A DNA stretch of 64,000 nucleotides from Macrosoma leucophasiata. Lineage: Eukaryota > Arthropoda > Insecta > Lepidoptera > Hedylidae. Made by a program: the position numbers and the translations under genes. The stretch spans positions 1,694,001 through 1,758,000 of the forward strand of contig JAWQUS010000011.1 of NCBI GenBank assembly GCA_036365455.1, read 5' to 3'. Each line of letters starts with the position of its first letter. Position 1 is the stretch's first letter. Below, piece by piece: positions 1 to 9,457 of this stretch. The notes below the pieces were generated by a model. It ran no database searches, had not been told where the DNA came from, and worked only from the letters and a program-made list of their open reading frames with translations.

Positions 1-39
1 TTTCAGCTTAATACCTCCACCCGTTCCTGAGGAAAAGGT

Positions 40-120
40 TCTTGACAGACAGACGATCGGACGGACAACAAAGAGATTTAAAGGTTCCGTTTTTTCCCTT
101 TACAGGTACGGAACCCTAAA
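40..120. repeat. 3' end of an ACGGAACCC-type repeat (family M)
   Basis: A CAGACAGACG-like run is followed by GGTTCCGTTTT and then ACGGAACCCTAAAA. The same terminal motif closes the larger copies at 34160-35265 and 47500-48335. Only the end of the element is inside this window. Confidence 0.5.
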
Positions 121-392
121 AAACGATCAAAGACAAAAACATACGTGAATTGTGTTTTTATTTATTAAACACATAAACAAAATTTTACGTAATTTACGCT
201 AAAAGCTATTCACAGCGAGAAATGTTGACGATCCTTTCAGCTACATTAAATTTGTGCGTTAAAATAACAATGCCAGCAATATTCGAGCATCACCTGTTAA
301 AAGCTGAAAAGCCTTAGCTTATCCGGTGTTCAGTTAAACCCCATTATTTGCTGATCGAGTACGCATTACTCTATAGGCTAGGGTATTTACCC

Positions 393-438
393 AACGGAAT
401 ATCCTTATTTTACATTTGTAAAATAAGGATATTCCGTT
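393..438. repeat. 46-bp near-perfect hairpin
   Basis: Two 22-bp arms (393-414 and 417-438) are exact reverse complements around a 2-nt loop. Apart from this hairpin I see no feature in 121-700. Confidence 0.85.
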
Positions 439-704
439 TGTTTTTATTGTGAATTCGTTTACAAATGTACATTTATTTTTCATGCGTACTGATACTGAAT
501 GTAAGAGGCGCGAAGTTGCGCCTCTATTCTCTGGTGGGATAGGCAGGGGTATATACCTAAGGTGGCCACTTCATCAACATATTCGACTACATTACCTAGC
601 TCCGAGGGTAACACAGGGAAACCCATGGGTTGGTCCAATAGCACTAGCACAGTACCTACTGGTCTAGTACCAATAAACTACTGAGGTAATTATGTTTATA
701 TTTT

Positions 705-985
705 TACTGGTGGTAGAGCTCCAGTGAATGAGCTCACGGGCGTGGCCACCACCGCTTTACCTAATCTACATGCCATTAAATGGTAGTATTCAGTTTTGAT
801 AGAAATTACAGGGCCATAAAAACTTAGACCTCTGGAGTGGCAACGCAAATGCTCTCCTTTAAATCCTTGTTTTTATGTTGATACCTATTTAAAGGCTATT
901 TTTTTTATCAACGGCTATATAGTATTCACTTACCATCAATGTGAACTGCATGCTTGTTTACCACTTCCATTATATATAAAAAAAA
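705..985 (+). mobile_element. SINE-A copy (diverged)
   Basis: This is the first of about 27 copies of the commonest repeat here, which I call SINE-A. Its consensus starts ACTGGTGGTAGAGCTCCAGT, continues through GGCACCACCGCATTACC and GTGAACTGCATGCTTG, and ends with ATTACATA plus an A-run. The length is about 285 bp. It codes for nothing; short ORFs inside it are incidental. The A-tail and frequent 5' truncation show that it is retroposed. This copy has lost part of its centre and its tail is TATATATAAAAAA. The SINE class is inferred from size, tail and copy number. I do not see a clear tRNA head. Confidence 0.8.
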
Positions 986-1293
986 CTTATTTCATGTATG
1001 AGTACATTTATTATAAGTAAATCTGAATATCAAAACAACATGAATCAAAGAAACAAATTCAGTAACTTTACACACAATGTTACTACATTTGCATACAAAT
1101 AATATTTTCATATTTTATCTAGAATATTCTGTAGCTCAAACGCCGTAATAGCTTGTTATCTGTCTCATCTGAGGTCGCTCTTCAAAACGAAGTGCCCTAT
1201 TTGAGAACACTTTTGCGAAAATACAAAATCTATATACCTAAATGTTGATTTAAATTATAAATGTAGACCTCATTAAATAACTACTAATCTTAT
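986..1293. other. No feature seen
   Basis: AT-rich sequence with stop codons in all frames. No repeat shared with the rest of the window was noticed. Confidence 0.5.
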
Positions 1294-1554
1294 TCTATCT
1301 ATCTATGTATATAAAAATCAATTGCTGTTTGTAAGTCTCGCTAAAACTCGAGAACGGTTGGACCGATTTGGCTAATTTTGGGTTTGAATGATTTTTGGAA
1401 GTCCAGGGAAGGTTTAAAAGGAAAATAAAAAAATATGAAGAAATTGAAGGGAAATAGTAAAAACCACAATTAAATTTTTCCATCCAAATAGTCCGTATCT
1501 ATCAAACCCTTGAAACATTATTTCATTGTGAGGGAAGTTTGCTGGGTCAGCTAG
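1294..1554 (+). mobile_element. Non-autonomous Helitron-like element, family 1
   Basis: It begins TCTATCTATCTATG and ends GGGTCAGCTAG followed by T, which is the TC...CTAG|T form expected for Helitrons. A second copy with the same ends and about 80% identity lies at 25236-25498. No Rep/helicase coding is present. The Helitron class is inferred from the ends. I did not find a convincing 3' hairpin. Confidence 0.6.
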
Positions 1555-1555
1555 T

Positions 1556-1854
1556 TATATATAAATTACGTCACAGTGTTTGTCCGCGATAGACTCCTAA
1601 ACCATTTAACTGATTTTAATCAAACTTGCACACCGTGTGCATTTTGATCCAACTTAACAGATAGGCTAGCGTACATCTCAATTTATAGTCGCAATGAAGA
1701 ATCCTTCTAACTTCAACAGAATCTGTTAAAGTTAGAGAAGGATGTGAAATGTTATAATAACTAAACTTAAAAAAAAATTGTGGTGTAACCCAGGCTTATA
1801 GTATATTTTTTAATCTTTATTTTGAAGCGATACCAAGTTCGCCGGGCCAGCTAG
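1556..1854 (+). mobile_element. Helitron-like element, family 2, interrupted by a MITE
   Basis: The 5' part (ACAGTGTTTGTCCGCGAT...) matches 21249-21400 and 27030-27470. The 3' end is GCCGGGCCAGCTAG|T. The centre is interrupted at 1697-1793 by a foldback MITE that is also found at 7641 and 28509. The Helitron-like element is therefore the older of the two. Confidence 0.55.
1697..1793. mobile_element. Foldback MITE E (truncated copy)
   Basis: It contains the inverted pair CTAACTTCAACAGA / TCTGTTAAAGTTAG and ends TGTGGTGTAACCCAGGCTTA. Better copies at 7641-7772 and 28509-28655 show TGGGTTGCACC / GGTGCAACCCA ends. Confidence 0.6.
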
Positions 1855-2140
1855 TAAAAATATAAAACAATACTTCTCCTCCCACGGTTTAGATTTTGTT
1901 ATTGCTTATATTAAATACGCAATAAAATAATATTCCTTTGAGATGCGGAATTCAGTTTACGAGTGTAGTAAAAATAGCAGTAAACTGTTCACTCATAGAA
2001 TGATTTTGGTACGCACATGTATTTCTAAAAGAGTTTTCATTTATTTGAAAGTTTTTATTGTTGTATTTTATTTGCTTCTGAACACAAAGTGTATGTGAAC
2101 AACATTTATCAATAAAAATATATTCTATGTGCGTTTCTTT

Positions 2141-2426
2141 GCATAGAGCAACGCGGCCCACCGGTCGCGGCGGACCGGAGGGAAGTAGCCATAGCGTGGA
2201 TGACCGATGCAAAACAGTCTGTCATTTTTTGCGGGGGGAAATGCGTGCGACACACACGCACACTACAAAAATCGTCTATTACTCATACCTTGACTTTAAC
2301 AAAATACAGAAAAAATTTCACGCACACATTTAAATATCTAGGCGACAGGTATAGGCCTATTTCGGCTAGTACTTTGACAGAGGGGAAAGCCTGCATATGG
2401 CTACTCCCCTCCGGTGTTGCTCTATG
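2141..2426 (+). mobile_element. hAT-type MITE with GC-rich terminal inverted repeats
   Basis: The ends are CATAGAGCAACGCGG and CCGGTGTTGCTCTATG. The 5' arm is about 50 bp and very GC-rich (CCGGTCGCGGCGGACCGG), while the interior is AT-rich. An 8-bp duplication GTTTCTTT sits at 2133-2140 and 2427-2434. Eight-base duplications are typical of the hAT superfamily. There is no transposase. Other copies lie at 3769, 29549 and 42477. In this copy the right GC-rich arm has partly been lost. Confidence 0.75.
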
Positions 2427-2447
2427 GTTTCTTTGAAAGCCATTTCA

Positions 2448-2625
2448 CGATCTGATTAGTCCAGCAGCGGTGAGACGCCCGGTTGATGCGAAGGGTTGCG
2501 CATTCGATCCCCGCACCGGGACAAATATTTGTATGGCCTACAGATATTTGTTTCGGGTCTGGGTGTTTGTGTACCTATGTGTACAAGGGTACAGGTGAGA
2601 CCTAGTGCGGGGCTGTACTATCCAA
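2448..2625 (+). mobile_element. tRNA-derived SINE-C copy
   Basis: It starts TTAGTCCAGCAGCGGTGAGA and carries a B-box-like ATTCGATCCCC at 2501-2516, followed by GCACCGGGACAAATATTTGT. The same layout is at 31358 and 37588. The head is tRNA-like (pol III promoter elements) and the body is unrelated to SINE-A. Confidence 0.65.
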
Positions 2626-2644
2626 TGAAGTCATTTCGGAATAC

Positions 2645-2795
2645 TAACCCCCTTATTCATAAACGTACATTAGATACGTTTTAGGTATAGAATGCTTTGT
2701 CTTTGTCAGAAGCATTGTCAAATGTGCAGGATAGAAAAAACAAAGGAGAGATAAGCAACACTTTAGCTAAAATACGTTTATGAATAAGGGGGTTA
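2645..2795. mobile_element. Short MITE with TAACCCCCTTATTCATAAACG inverted ends
   Basis: The two termini are reverse complements over about 22 bp, TAACCCCCTTATTC and GAATAAGGGGGTTA, enclosing about 105 bp. Diverged copies lie at 23497-23632 and 40638-40821, sharing the internal TTGTCAAATGT. TA at both ends fits a Tc1/mariner-type MITE, but since TA belongs to the palindrome this is uncertain. Confidence 0.65.
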
Positions 2796-2946
2796 ATGTT
2801 TTGTTTTCTTTAACGTTTCACGGATATTACCTACTATAACACATTTAGCACAGAGTAACACCAGTTATTCTTTAATATTCGTAATTCGAGTTTGTGGTAT
2901 TGATCCTGATCCTAATTATTTTTGTTTAAAGAGGCTTTGTGTAAAT

Positions 2947-3033
2947 GAGAGTATCGATGTAAAAATGAAAAAAAGCATGCTCCGATGGTTCGGGCATATA
3001 GAAAGAATGTCGAATGAGCGTGTAACTAAATAG
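2947..3033 (+). pseudogene. Non-LTR retrotransposon fragment
   Basis: One frame reads ESIDVKMKKSMLRWFGHIER followed by MSNERVTK and a stop. LRWFGHIERM resembles the C-terminal region of RTE/Jockey-type reverse-transcriptase proteins. It is only 28 codons long, has no neighbouring coding sequence and is clearly a relic. Confidence 0.45.
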
Positions 3034-3114
3034 ATACACCGTACCGTCTTTTGGCATACTCTTCGTTTCGCAAAACGTTCATTTAAAATAAATCGTTAGG
3101 CATACTTTATTTCT

Positions 3115-3223
3115 CCATTACTGCTTTTATAATCATGCTTATATCGTGCTGCCAGCCCTGAAGTCTTATGAACCTCATATTGTACCGAGGGAACACTTCA
3201 GAGAGAAGTTCGTTCCACAGTTT
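3115..3223 (-). pseudogene. Jockey-type LINE 3' fragment
   Basis: The minus-strand frame gives KLWNELLSEVFPRYNMRFI and LQGWQHD, matching the end of the better-preserved fragment at 35799-36360 (LWNELPSEVFPRCYNMGF). A SINE-A element begins directly at its 5' edge. Confidence 0.6.
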
Positions 3224-3510
3224 TACTAGTGGTAGAGCTCCAGTGACTGAGCTCGCGGGCTTAGGCACCACCGCATTACTTAATATCATATCTCTCAATG
3301 GTAGTGTTCAGCACTATCGTGTTTCGGTCAGATGGTAACGTACGGCCCTGTAATTTTCGACACAGCGGCATAACACACCCCATATTAGGCCTCAGGAGTG
3401 GTAACGCATCTGCATTTTGACCTTGGTCTTTGTGTTAGTGTCTATAGGCTGCAGTCATCACTTAACATGTGAACTGCATGCTTGTTTACCATATCCATTA
3501 CATAAAAAAA
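3224..3510 (+). mobile_element. SINE-A copy, near full length
   Basis: Runs from ACTAGTGGTAGAGC to CATAAAAAAA. Inserted at the edge of the Jockey fragment. 3511-3768 shows no further feature. Confidence 0.85.
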
Positions 3511-3768
3511 GTTTGTCACGGGACGCTGCTACCCATGCTTCATCATCCATGTCGCGTGTTTGTTACCACCCACCCTAATGGAATGATTTAATTTCTTATC
3601 TTACACGAGCCCGCCCGCAGTCTTAAACGTTATACTACTATAACATAAGGTTATTTACGTAAATAAGTTATTCCGTTCGGTTTACTAACTGAACTAACGG
3701 AAGAATTTCACTAGTACACGATAATGTTATGTATACCGTGACTAGTAGGTGGTAGGATCATCCGTACG

Positions 3769-4069
3769 CATAGAGCAACACGGGGCACCGGCCGCGGCGG
3801 ACCGGAGGGGAGTAGCCATATGCAGGGTTTCCCTTCTGTCGAAGTACAAGCACAAAGTGTTCTTATGCCTGTCGCCGAGATGTTTAAATGTGTGCGTGAA
3901 ATTGTCTATGTATTCTGTTAAAGTCAAGGTGCGAGTTTCGTAGTAATAGACGATTTTTATTGCGTGTGTGCAACACGAATCCCCCCCCGCAAAAATGACA
4001 GACTGTTTGACATCGGTAATAATCGCTATGGCTACCCTCCGTTCGGCCGGTGGCCCGTTTTGTTTTATA
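3769..4069 (-). mobile_element. hAT-type MITE copy, inverted orientation
   Basis: The left end CATAGAGCAACACGG with its GC-rich arm is well preserved. The interior is the reverse complement of the copy at 2141. The right end has decayed to GGCCCGTTTTGTTTTAT. No clean 8-bp duplication is visible. Several 60-170 codon ORFs lie across it in overlapping frames and are incidental. Confidence 0.7.
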
Positions 4070-4206
4070 TCCCTGCGACGTAGGGATATAGAGCAACACG
4101 GGCCACCTATAATGATGAATAGGTTGGCGTGTGCGTCCGCCGACGGACGGAGGAGGTGATTTGAGCGTCTGTGGTAGGTATTTAACTTCGGCGGACGCAT
4201 ACGCAG
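4070..4206. repeat. Isolated hAT-MITE end and a GC-rich foldback
   Basis: TATAGAGCAACACGGGCCACC at 4087-4107 is a lone terminus of the hAT-type MITE. Next to it, GTGCGTCCGCCGA at 4131-4143 is inverted as TCGGCGGACGCATACGC near 4189-4205. Confidence 0.45.
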
Positions 4207-4241
4207 ATGACGTCTGCAGATGCATCTGTCGACGTGCAGTG

Positions 4242-4570
4242 CCGGCATTATAATTATGAAAATAATTTACTTCTACCCTCACAAAACCTAATTTCTTTTA
4301 ATTTTATCTTTAACTCTATGCAGACTAAACAGTAATCAGTGAATTCTCGTCCAATGTTCGTTCTTTCTCTAATTAAACACCGTTTCAACACTAATGACAG
4401 TGAACCCCGGGGGCTCCAGACAATGGCAAAGTTACAGCAATTACAGTCCTTCCTTAATCGCCGCCTTACCTACGTTTGAATACTTTTAGTTCTTGATTCT
4501 GTGGAAGTAATTGTTTCTGAGAACATCATATTGATAAGATTTTTTCTTTTTAAAAGATTAAAAAAGAAGG
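4242..4570. other. No feature seen
   Basis: AT-rich, no shared repeat and no credible ORF. Confidence 0.4.
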
Positions 4571-4572
4571 AC

Positions 4573-4680
4573 TTTATCTGCCTTTCAGGTTGCCTCCAAA
4601 ACTTCGTTGTAAATGTTTTGGTAAAGTAGCCATCGTTTTAATCAAATTACTGACTGTGACTCATTTGACTGACATAATAT
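4573..4680 (-). repeat. Dispersed repeat L with short coding-like stretch
   Basis: On the minus strand it reads ATGGCTACTTTACC... encoding MATLPKHLQRSFGGNLKGR then stop. The plus-strand segment at 58088-58145 carries the related MATFPEHL and SFGGNLKS. The preceding AGTCACAGTCAG tract is also shared. It is therefore a dispersed repeat; whether it derives from a gene or a transposon is not clear. Confidence 0.4.
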
Positions 4681-4687
4681 ATAATTA

Positions 4688-4862
4688 GAATAGAATAGAA
4701 AAACTTTATTTGTAACAACAACAATAACATATAAAAAAAAAAAAAAAACTAAAACTAAGAACACAAAATCAAGGTTGCTACAAAAAGGTCCCCAATTCAG
4801 CATAAAACCGATCTTACGAGCGGCGCTGGTCTTCCATTGGGGCCGATTTTGTAACTTAAAGG
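4688..4862 (-). mobile_element. LINE 3' end with (TTCTA)n tail
   Basis: The plus strand shows TAGAATAGAATAGAAAAACTT, i.e. a minus-strand element ending in repeated TTCTA. The CR1-like LINE at 61275-62535 ends in the same kind of tandem TATTC tail. The body is 3' UTR only. An A-run of 16 lies at 4733-4748. Confidence 0.45.
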
Positions 4863-4945
4863 ACCTAAATTACGTCAGCAAAGCGTCTGTCGGTATAACT
4901 TAAATTTATACCTATACATATAATAACTATACTAATTTAAAAGAG

Positions 4946-4972
4946 AAAAAAAATATATATATATATATAATA
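4946..4972. repeat. (TA)n microsatellite
   Basis: An A-run leading into nine or so TA dinucleotides. Confidence 0.8.
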
Positions 4973-5099
4973 ATTGACCGACTGAGTGACGACTTTGACG
5001 CCGCTTAAACAGATACGAATACGAAATATCGTTTTACTTGACACTGGCAACATGCGTAACAGCGATGCCATTAGGTATATTAAAAAAAAACGGATATAA

Positions 5100-5275
5100 A
5101 CTAAGATAGGAAAGAAACCCTCTTAAATTACAATAATTTATACCATCTCTATAACCCAACACCGTTTAACCTGCCCGACATTCTTCCGTAGACACCCAGT
5201 TGAAACCGTAATAGGAAACAGGAGGACAGCACGTGACCGCCTTCTAAGATTAAGTCGACGGACACAGGATTAATA
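5100..5275 (+). repeat. Dispersed repeat F
   Basis: TAGACACCCAGTTGAAACCG...CAGCACGTGACCGCCTTCTA...GTCGACGGACA is repeated at 7044-7128. The upstream part (CCATCTCTATAACCC..CCGTTTAACCTGC) recurs at 5815-5870. Class unknown. Confidence 0.45.
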
Positions 5276-5790
5276 CTGCATTAGGAAATGGATGCCGAAT
5301 AAGCCGATATCATTTGTTCATAATAATGGTTATTGTGAATTAACCTTAACGTACTGACATAACAGATTTTAAACTAGATTTTTAAGAACACCGATTCTCT
5401 AATGGGTTGCTTGATAACACGGGTAACTTATGCGATGGAAATAAAAGCTGTATTTGATTGATTTTCGATAAGCGGTGAGTTCATCGATTGAAAATTATTG
5501 ATATATTGTAGTAATATAGTGTACTTATATGGTATCTGTTGTTTGCTTACAGTGAATAGGACAATTAAGCGCTCAATAATCTATTTTCTTGACGACTATA
5601 ATAATCAAACATTATCCAGTACATACCCTATTTTCCTAATAAATAATAGGTTGTCCTTCTACTTCAACAATCACGATATCAATACCCAAAATAATCAAGT
5701 TTCAAGACAAACTTACTTTTATAATATTTGGATGGATTGTTGGGAAATAAATAAATGATAAATGTATTTTCATATCATCCACGTATTCCG
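5276..5790. other. No feature seen
   Basis: AT-rich. An 86-codon ORF at 5498-5758 has low-complexity composition and no recognisable domain, so I do not call it. Confidence 0.4.
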
Positions 5791-5872
5791 CACCGTATAA
5801 TCGACAAAACCTTCTAAAATTACTATAATTGGTACCCTCTCGATATCCCAATAGCGTTTAACCTGCGTGAGA

Positions 5873-6397
5873 TTATTTCATTTTAAGGTGAACGGACATT
5901 TGGCTATCGACGTGACGCCAAAAAAGCGTTTTCTCTAATTTTACGTCGGTTATAAGTACTGTAACAAAATATGACATGTGATGGACTTCCATGTTACAGG
6001 AGTCTTTAGATTGTGGAGGAACGGGTGGAAGTGTTCTTCCAGCGAAAAGGGAGGATCCTCCAACCAGGCGAGGTGGTAGCGCCTGGCGGGCCGCGGCCCA
6101 ACGGTTGACGTTGGGAAGTTGTATATAAGCCAACTCTTGAGAAATCTTCGTATGTGCGATGTAATTTGACTGCACGCCATCTATCGTACTAGACAAGTAC
6201 TGTAAGGTTTCATTGTATTCCACTAGTTGGCGCCTTAATGTAGTGGACGCTACAAGATCTTTAAAACTTTGGACTAGTCTCTTATCCCTGGTAATATAAG
6301 AGTGATAAATTATCGACTTAGAGATATTATTGCAGTACCTACCCAGTACAACATTCAAGAAAAATAAGTTTTTTTTTATATATAATAAAGGTGGCAA
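5873..6397 (-). other. Unrecognised 174-codon ORF, probably incidental
   Basis: This is one of the longer open frames outside known elements. Its start lies inside a SINE-A copy (6369-6537), so the annotated ATG cannot be an original start. The middle reads QLVEYNETLQYLSSTIDGVQ and KISQELAYIQLPNVNRW, then turns Pro/Arg-rich over a GC-rich block (6000-6110). I recognise no domain, signal peptide or membrane segment. It could be a relic of a transposon-encoded protein or chance. Confidence 0.15.
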
Positions 6398-6537
6398 ACA
6401 AGCATGCAGTTCACATTGATGTTAAATGAATACTGCAGCCTATAGGCATCCACATAAAGACCAGAGGTTAAAATGCAGATATGTTGCCACCCCTGAGACC
6501 TTAGTTGTTATGTCTCCGGGATAGTTATTACGGGGTT
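6369..6537 (-). mobile_element. SINE-A, 5'-truncated
   Basis: The T-run at 6369-6378 is its A-tail in reverse. The match stops near 6535, so the 5' half is missing. Confidence 0.8.
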
Positions 6538-6584
6538 ATCATTGCACTTTTTCTGAATCGAATTCTGTATTCGCGACATTATTT

Positions 6585-6887
6585 CATCATCATCATCGTT
6601 TCAGCCAAAAGACATCCACTGCTGAACAAAGGCCTCCCCCAAAGAATGCCACAACGAATGGTCCTGAGCCGCCCTCATCCAGCGATTGCCCGCAACCTTC
6701 ACCAGGTCGTCGGTCCATCCTGTGGGAGGCCTGCCCACGCTTCGCTTTCCGGTACGCGGTCGCCACTCGAGAACTACTCTGCCCCAACGGCCGTCAGTTC
6801 GTCGAGCTATGTGCCCTGCCCACTACCACTTGAGTCTCGCTATTCGGTGAGCTATGTCGGTAACTTTGGTCACCGACATAGCTCATA
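6585..6887 (-). mobile_element. RTE LINE 3' fragment with inverted 5' tip
   Basis: A (CAT)n start at 6585-6597 is the trinucleotide tail of an RTE-clade LINE in reverse. The body is the same as 9458-9760 of the larger RTE copy and encodes its C-terminus. A 10-bp duplication GACATTATTT lies at 6575-6584 and 6888-6897. The 5' end is unusual: TGAGCTATGTCGGT at 6847-6860 is repeated inverted as ACCGACATAGCTCA at 6872-6885, just inside the duplication. Confidence 0.8.
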
Positions 6888-6914
6888 GACATTATTTGCA
6901 TGGGACCAAATGTA

Positions 6915-6990
6915 ATTGAGGATGTTAGCGTGCATTCTTGAATGCATACATTTACCCCTGCCTAGCTGCCAACCATAATGTGGAGTTACT
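6915..6990 (+). repeat. SINE-B 3' fragment
   Basis: TGAATGCATACATTTACCCCTGCCTA matches in form the 3' part of the tRNA-derived SINE at 13676-13993. Confidence 0.5.
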
Positions 6991-7043
6991 TCATTTAAAT
7001 TTGTCTATTTTACTTCAACGCGTATTAGTGTGCGTTCGTCTTT

Positions 7044-7150
7044 AGACACCGAATTGAAAACGGAATAGGAAACAGAAGGTCAGCACGTGACGGCCTTCAG
7101 TGAGATTAAGTCGACGGACAAAAGATCCTGGAACCGTCGGCGTTGGGTTG
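7044..7150 (+). repeat. Dispersed repeat F, second copy
   Basis: TAGACACCGAATTGAAAACGG...CAGCACGTGACGGCCTTC...GTCGACGGACA parallels 5192-5273. Confidence 0.45.
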
Positions 7151-7356
7151 AGTGGATCGATCTTCGAACGATCGTGGCAAAAATTAAGTAGATTCAATTC
7201 ACTGTGTTCACTGTGAATTAATTCCATGTAAAATTAAGGGTAGAGTAAAGATTCAAAATGAAAAACAAATGAATATGCATATACCTATTTATACGTGAAG
7301 CAAAAACTTGTGACGCCTTTTTATACGAAATATGCGCGGACGGAGAAGTATAAAAC

Positions 7357-7634
7357 ACTGGTGGTAGAGCTCCAGTGACGGAGCTCGCGGGCGTAGGCAC
7401 CACCGCATTACCTAATATACTTGCCACTAAATGGTAGTGTTCCGGTCAGTATCGTGTTCCGGTCAAGTACAATTTACAGCCCTGTAATTTCCGGCACAGA
7501 GGCATAGCACCTTAGGCTTCAGAAGTGGTTACGCATCTACATTTTGACCTCTGGTCTTTGTGTGGGTGTCTATAGGCTACACTCATCACTTATCATTGTG
7601 AACTGTATGCTTGTTTGTCTTTTTCATGACATAA
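7357..7634 (+). mobile_element. SINE-A copy
   Basis: Full 5' end; the tail is reduced to CATGACATAATT, with no A-run. Confidence 0.85.
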
Positions 7635-7640
7635 TTGACA

Positions 7641-7772
7641 TTTGCCACACTAAGACTGGGTTGCACCAATATGTTTGTTAAATTTAAAGTTATTGTAACA
7701 TTTCACATCCTTCTCTGTCTTTAACAGATTTCTTTAACCTGAACCAATATCTTGGTGCAACCCAGGCTTATA
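7641..7772. mobile_element. Foldback MITE E, best copy
   Basis: Ends CTGGGTTGCACCAATAT and GATATTGGTGCAACCCAG-like, with GTTATTGTAACATTTCACAT inside. It lies between SINE-A and the next inverted-repeat block. Confidence 0.65.
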
Positions 7773-7784
7773 GTTTTGGTCCAA

Positions 7785-8546
7785 GAGATACTGAACCCTC
7801 CGAGCACCGTTGGTCCTGTAAGGCTGGAAATTTTTGTAGGGATAAATCATAACATTGCCGCTATAACAACAAATAGTAAAAATTAAAACAGTAAAAATAT
7901 TCAGGGGGGTCCCCATACAATAAACGTGTTTTTTTCGTAATTTTGCTCAATATTAACAACGGTAGCATGTAGACTCTTAATTTTTTTACAGAATATTGAT
8001 TTGTATATTATCTTTCATAAAAAATATCTAAATAAAAATAAAGTAAACATCAAAGGGGGGCTCCCATACAACAAACGTAATTTTTAAGCTTTTTTTGTAC
8101 GGAACACTTTGTGCGCGAGTCCGACTCGCACTTGGCCGATTTTTTTATGCTATCCAGAACCGCCTGTTACTGAAACTACTTACTTCAAATATCTTAGACA
8201 AACACCTATATAAATTTCAACTTTACAGAAGAAAGTTTATTTAATTCATACATATAGCACACCTTTCGGTTCGCCTGGCGAACAGGAGCACCTTGTGCTC
8301 ATCGAAATCGCCTGTCAATTTTTTTTTAAACTTCACTATATATAAACTAAATCATATAAAAATTTCAGCCTTACATGTTCAAGTTTATTTTTTATTTTTT
8401 TTTACATTTAAAAAAATGTGGGGTTGGTGACGTGACTGGCTGATCCTTTCCAGGCGATGGTTTTTGTACTTGGCGTGTTATGATTTATCCCTACAAAAAT
8501 TTCCAGCCTTATAGGACCAACGGTGCTCGGAGGGTTCAGTATCTCT
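7785..8546. mobile_element. Family M element with an inverted second end
   Basis: 7785-8146 is family M on the minus strand, ending GAGTCCGACTCGCACTTGG (compare 34165-34195). Its inner end (AGAGATACTGAACCCTCCG, 7785-7852) is repeated inverted at 8480-8546 with only a few differences. The whole therefore looks like a 760-bp element with 62-67 bp terminal inverted repeats. No coding sequence. Confidence 0.55.
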
Positions 8547-9155
8547 CAGTCTATTTATTTTTAAGAGAAGTGCAGAACGCTTAGGTAATGCTTAGGTAAT
8601 GCTTCTAAAGTACCTACATCAAATTCATAAGTAAAACATTACACACATTAAACCTTTGCAATAAACCTTTTTCAACTTTCACTCTCGAGTAACTTCATGG
8701 ACTCGCTGAAGCTCAACATCCCAACGGGCTGGAACTTTTGTTTTCTTATCACAAGCAATAATTTGTCTACAACAGTAAATAACATTTCAATCGATATCTA
8801 GCAGACGCGGCCCTCAGGGAAATACGCTGGAGTACCTTATTACGAGCTGGACACAAGTATCTTGTTAGTGGAACTAGGAAGGCAAATACGAAAATTTTAT
8901 TGTACTGCACTTCCAATTAAGTTCAGTTTTTTTATGTTAAACCGCCAAGACACGAGAGACCGCCTGTGGCGAATTAACATATGAAATCAATTGTCATATT
9001 TTTCTCGCCTGTACCTAATGTTTGTTTAACTCTAAAACGGAATCCCCCCCGCCTAAAATAATACCCTTTAAACAATTTTATTGCTATTCAAACTCGACCC
9101 AAAAGAATGTCAGAATAAATACTCCAAAAGAAACCCAGTTTGGGGGAACCCTTAC
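8547..9155. other. No feature seen
   Basis: AT-rich intergenic or intronic sequence. No credible ORF and no shared repeat recognised. Confidence 0.4.
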
Positions 9156-9319
9156 CTCGCGTGAGTAACGCAAATTAATTACATTACGACTTCCAAACTC
9201 CGTCAGTCTTTGATTGATGAAATTTGTTCTTGCAACGCTTTCCTCCAACTGTTGTTTATTCTGTTTAAGCGATTTCAAAGTTACATCTTTATTGGGCTCA
9301 TTAACATTTATGGAAAGGG
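9156..9319 (-). CDS. Candidate internal exon of an unknown host gene
   Basis: On the minus strand a 164-nt open segment is bounded by an acceptor-like CATTCGTTCAAG and a strong donor GAG|GTAAGG. It encodes 54 codons, including LKSLKQNKQQLEESVARTNF followed by INQRLTEFGSRNVINLRYSRE. The first half is rich in K, Q, E and L and could be helical or coiled coil. It is not shared with any repeat in the window. Entry phase would be 2 nt and exit phase 0. I recognise no family. It may be chance, since flanking exons were not found. Confidence 0.3.
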
Positions 9320-9388
9320 CTTGAACGAATGATTAAAGAGTAGGGTGCATATTTTTAAGTGAATTTTACGGCATAGATTCATGAAACG

Positions 9389-9440
9389 TAACTTTAATTC
9401 CCCGAAGGGATAGGCACAGATAAATGCATGCAATAAAGCA
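9389..9440 (-). repeat. SINE-B 3' fragment
   Basis: CCCCGAAGGGATAGGCACAG and ATAAATGCATGCA match the end of the tRNA-derived SINE-B in reverse. Confidence 0.55.
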
Positions 9441-9457
9441 TATGAACACGTACCTCT

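Noticed and set aside
449..667. 72-codon ORF
   Set aside because: No domain and no splice or promoter context; typical chance length for this window.
3742..4282. ORFs of 168 and 132 codons on the minus strand
   Set aside because: Both cross the hAT-type MITE ends in different frames; they result from its GC-rich arms.
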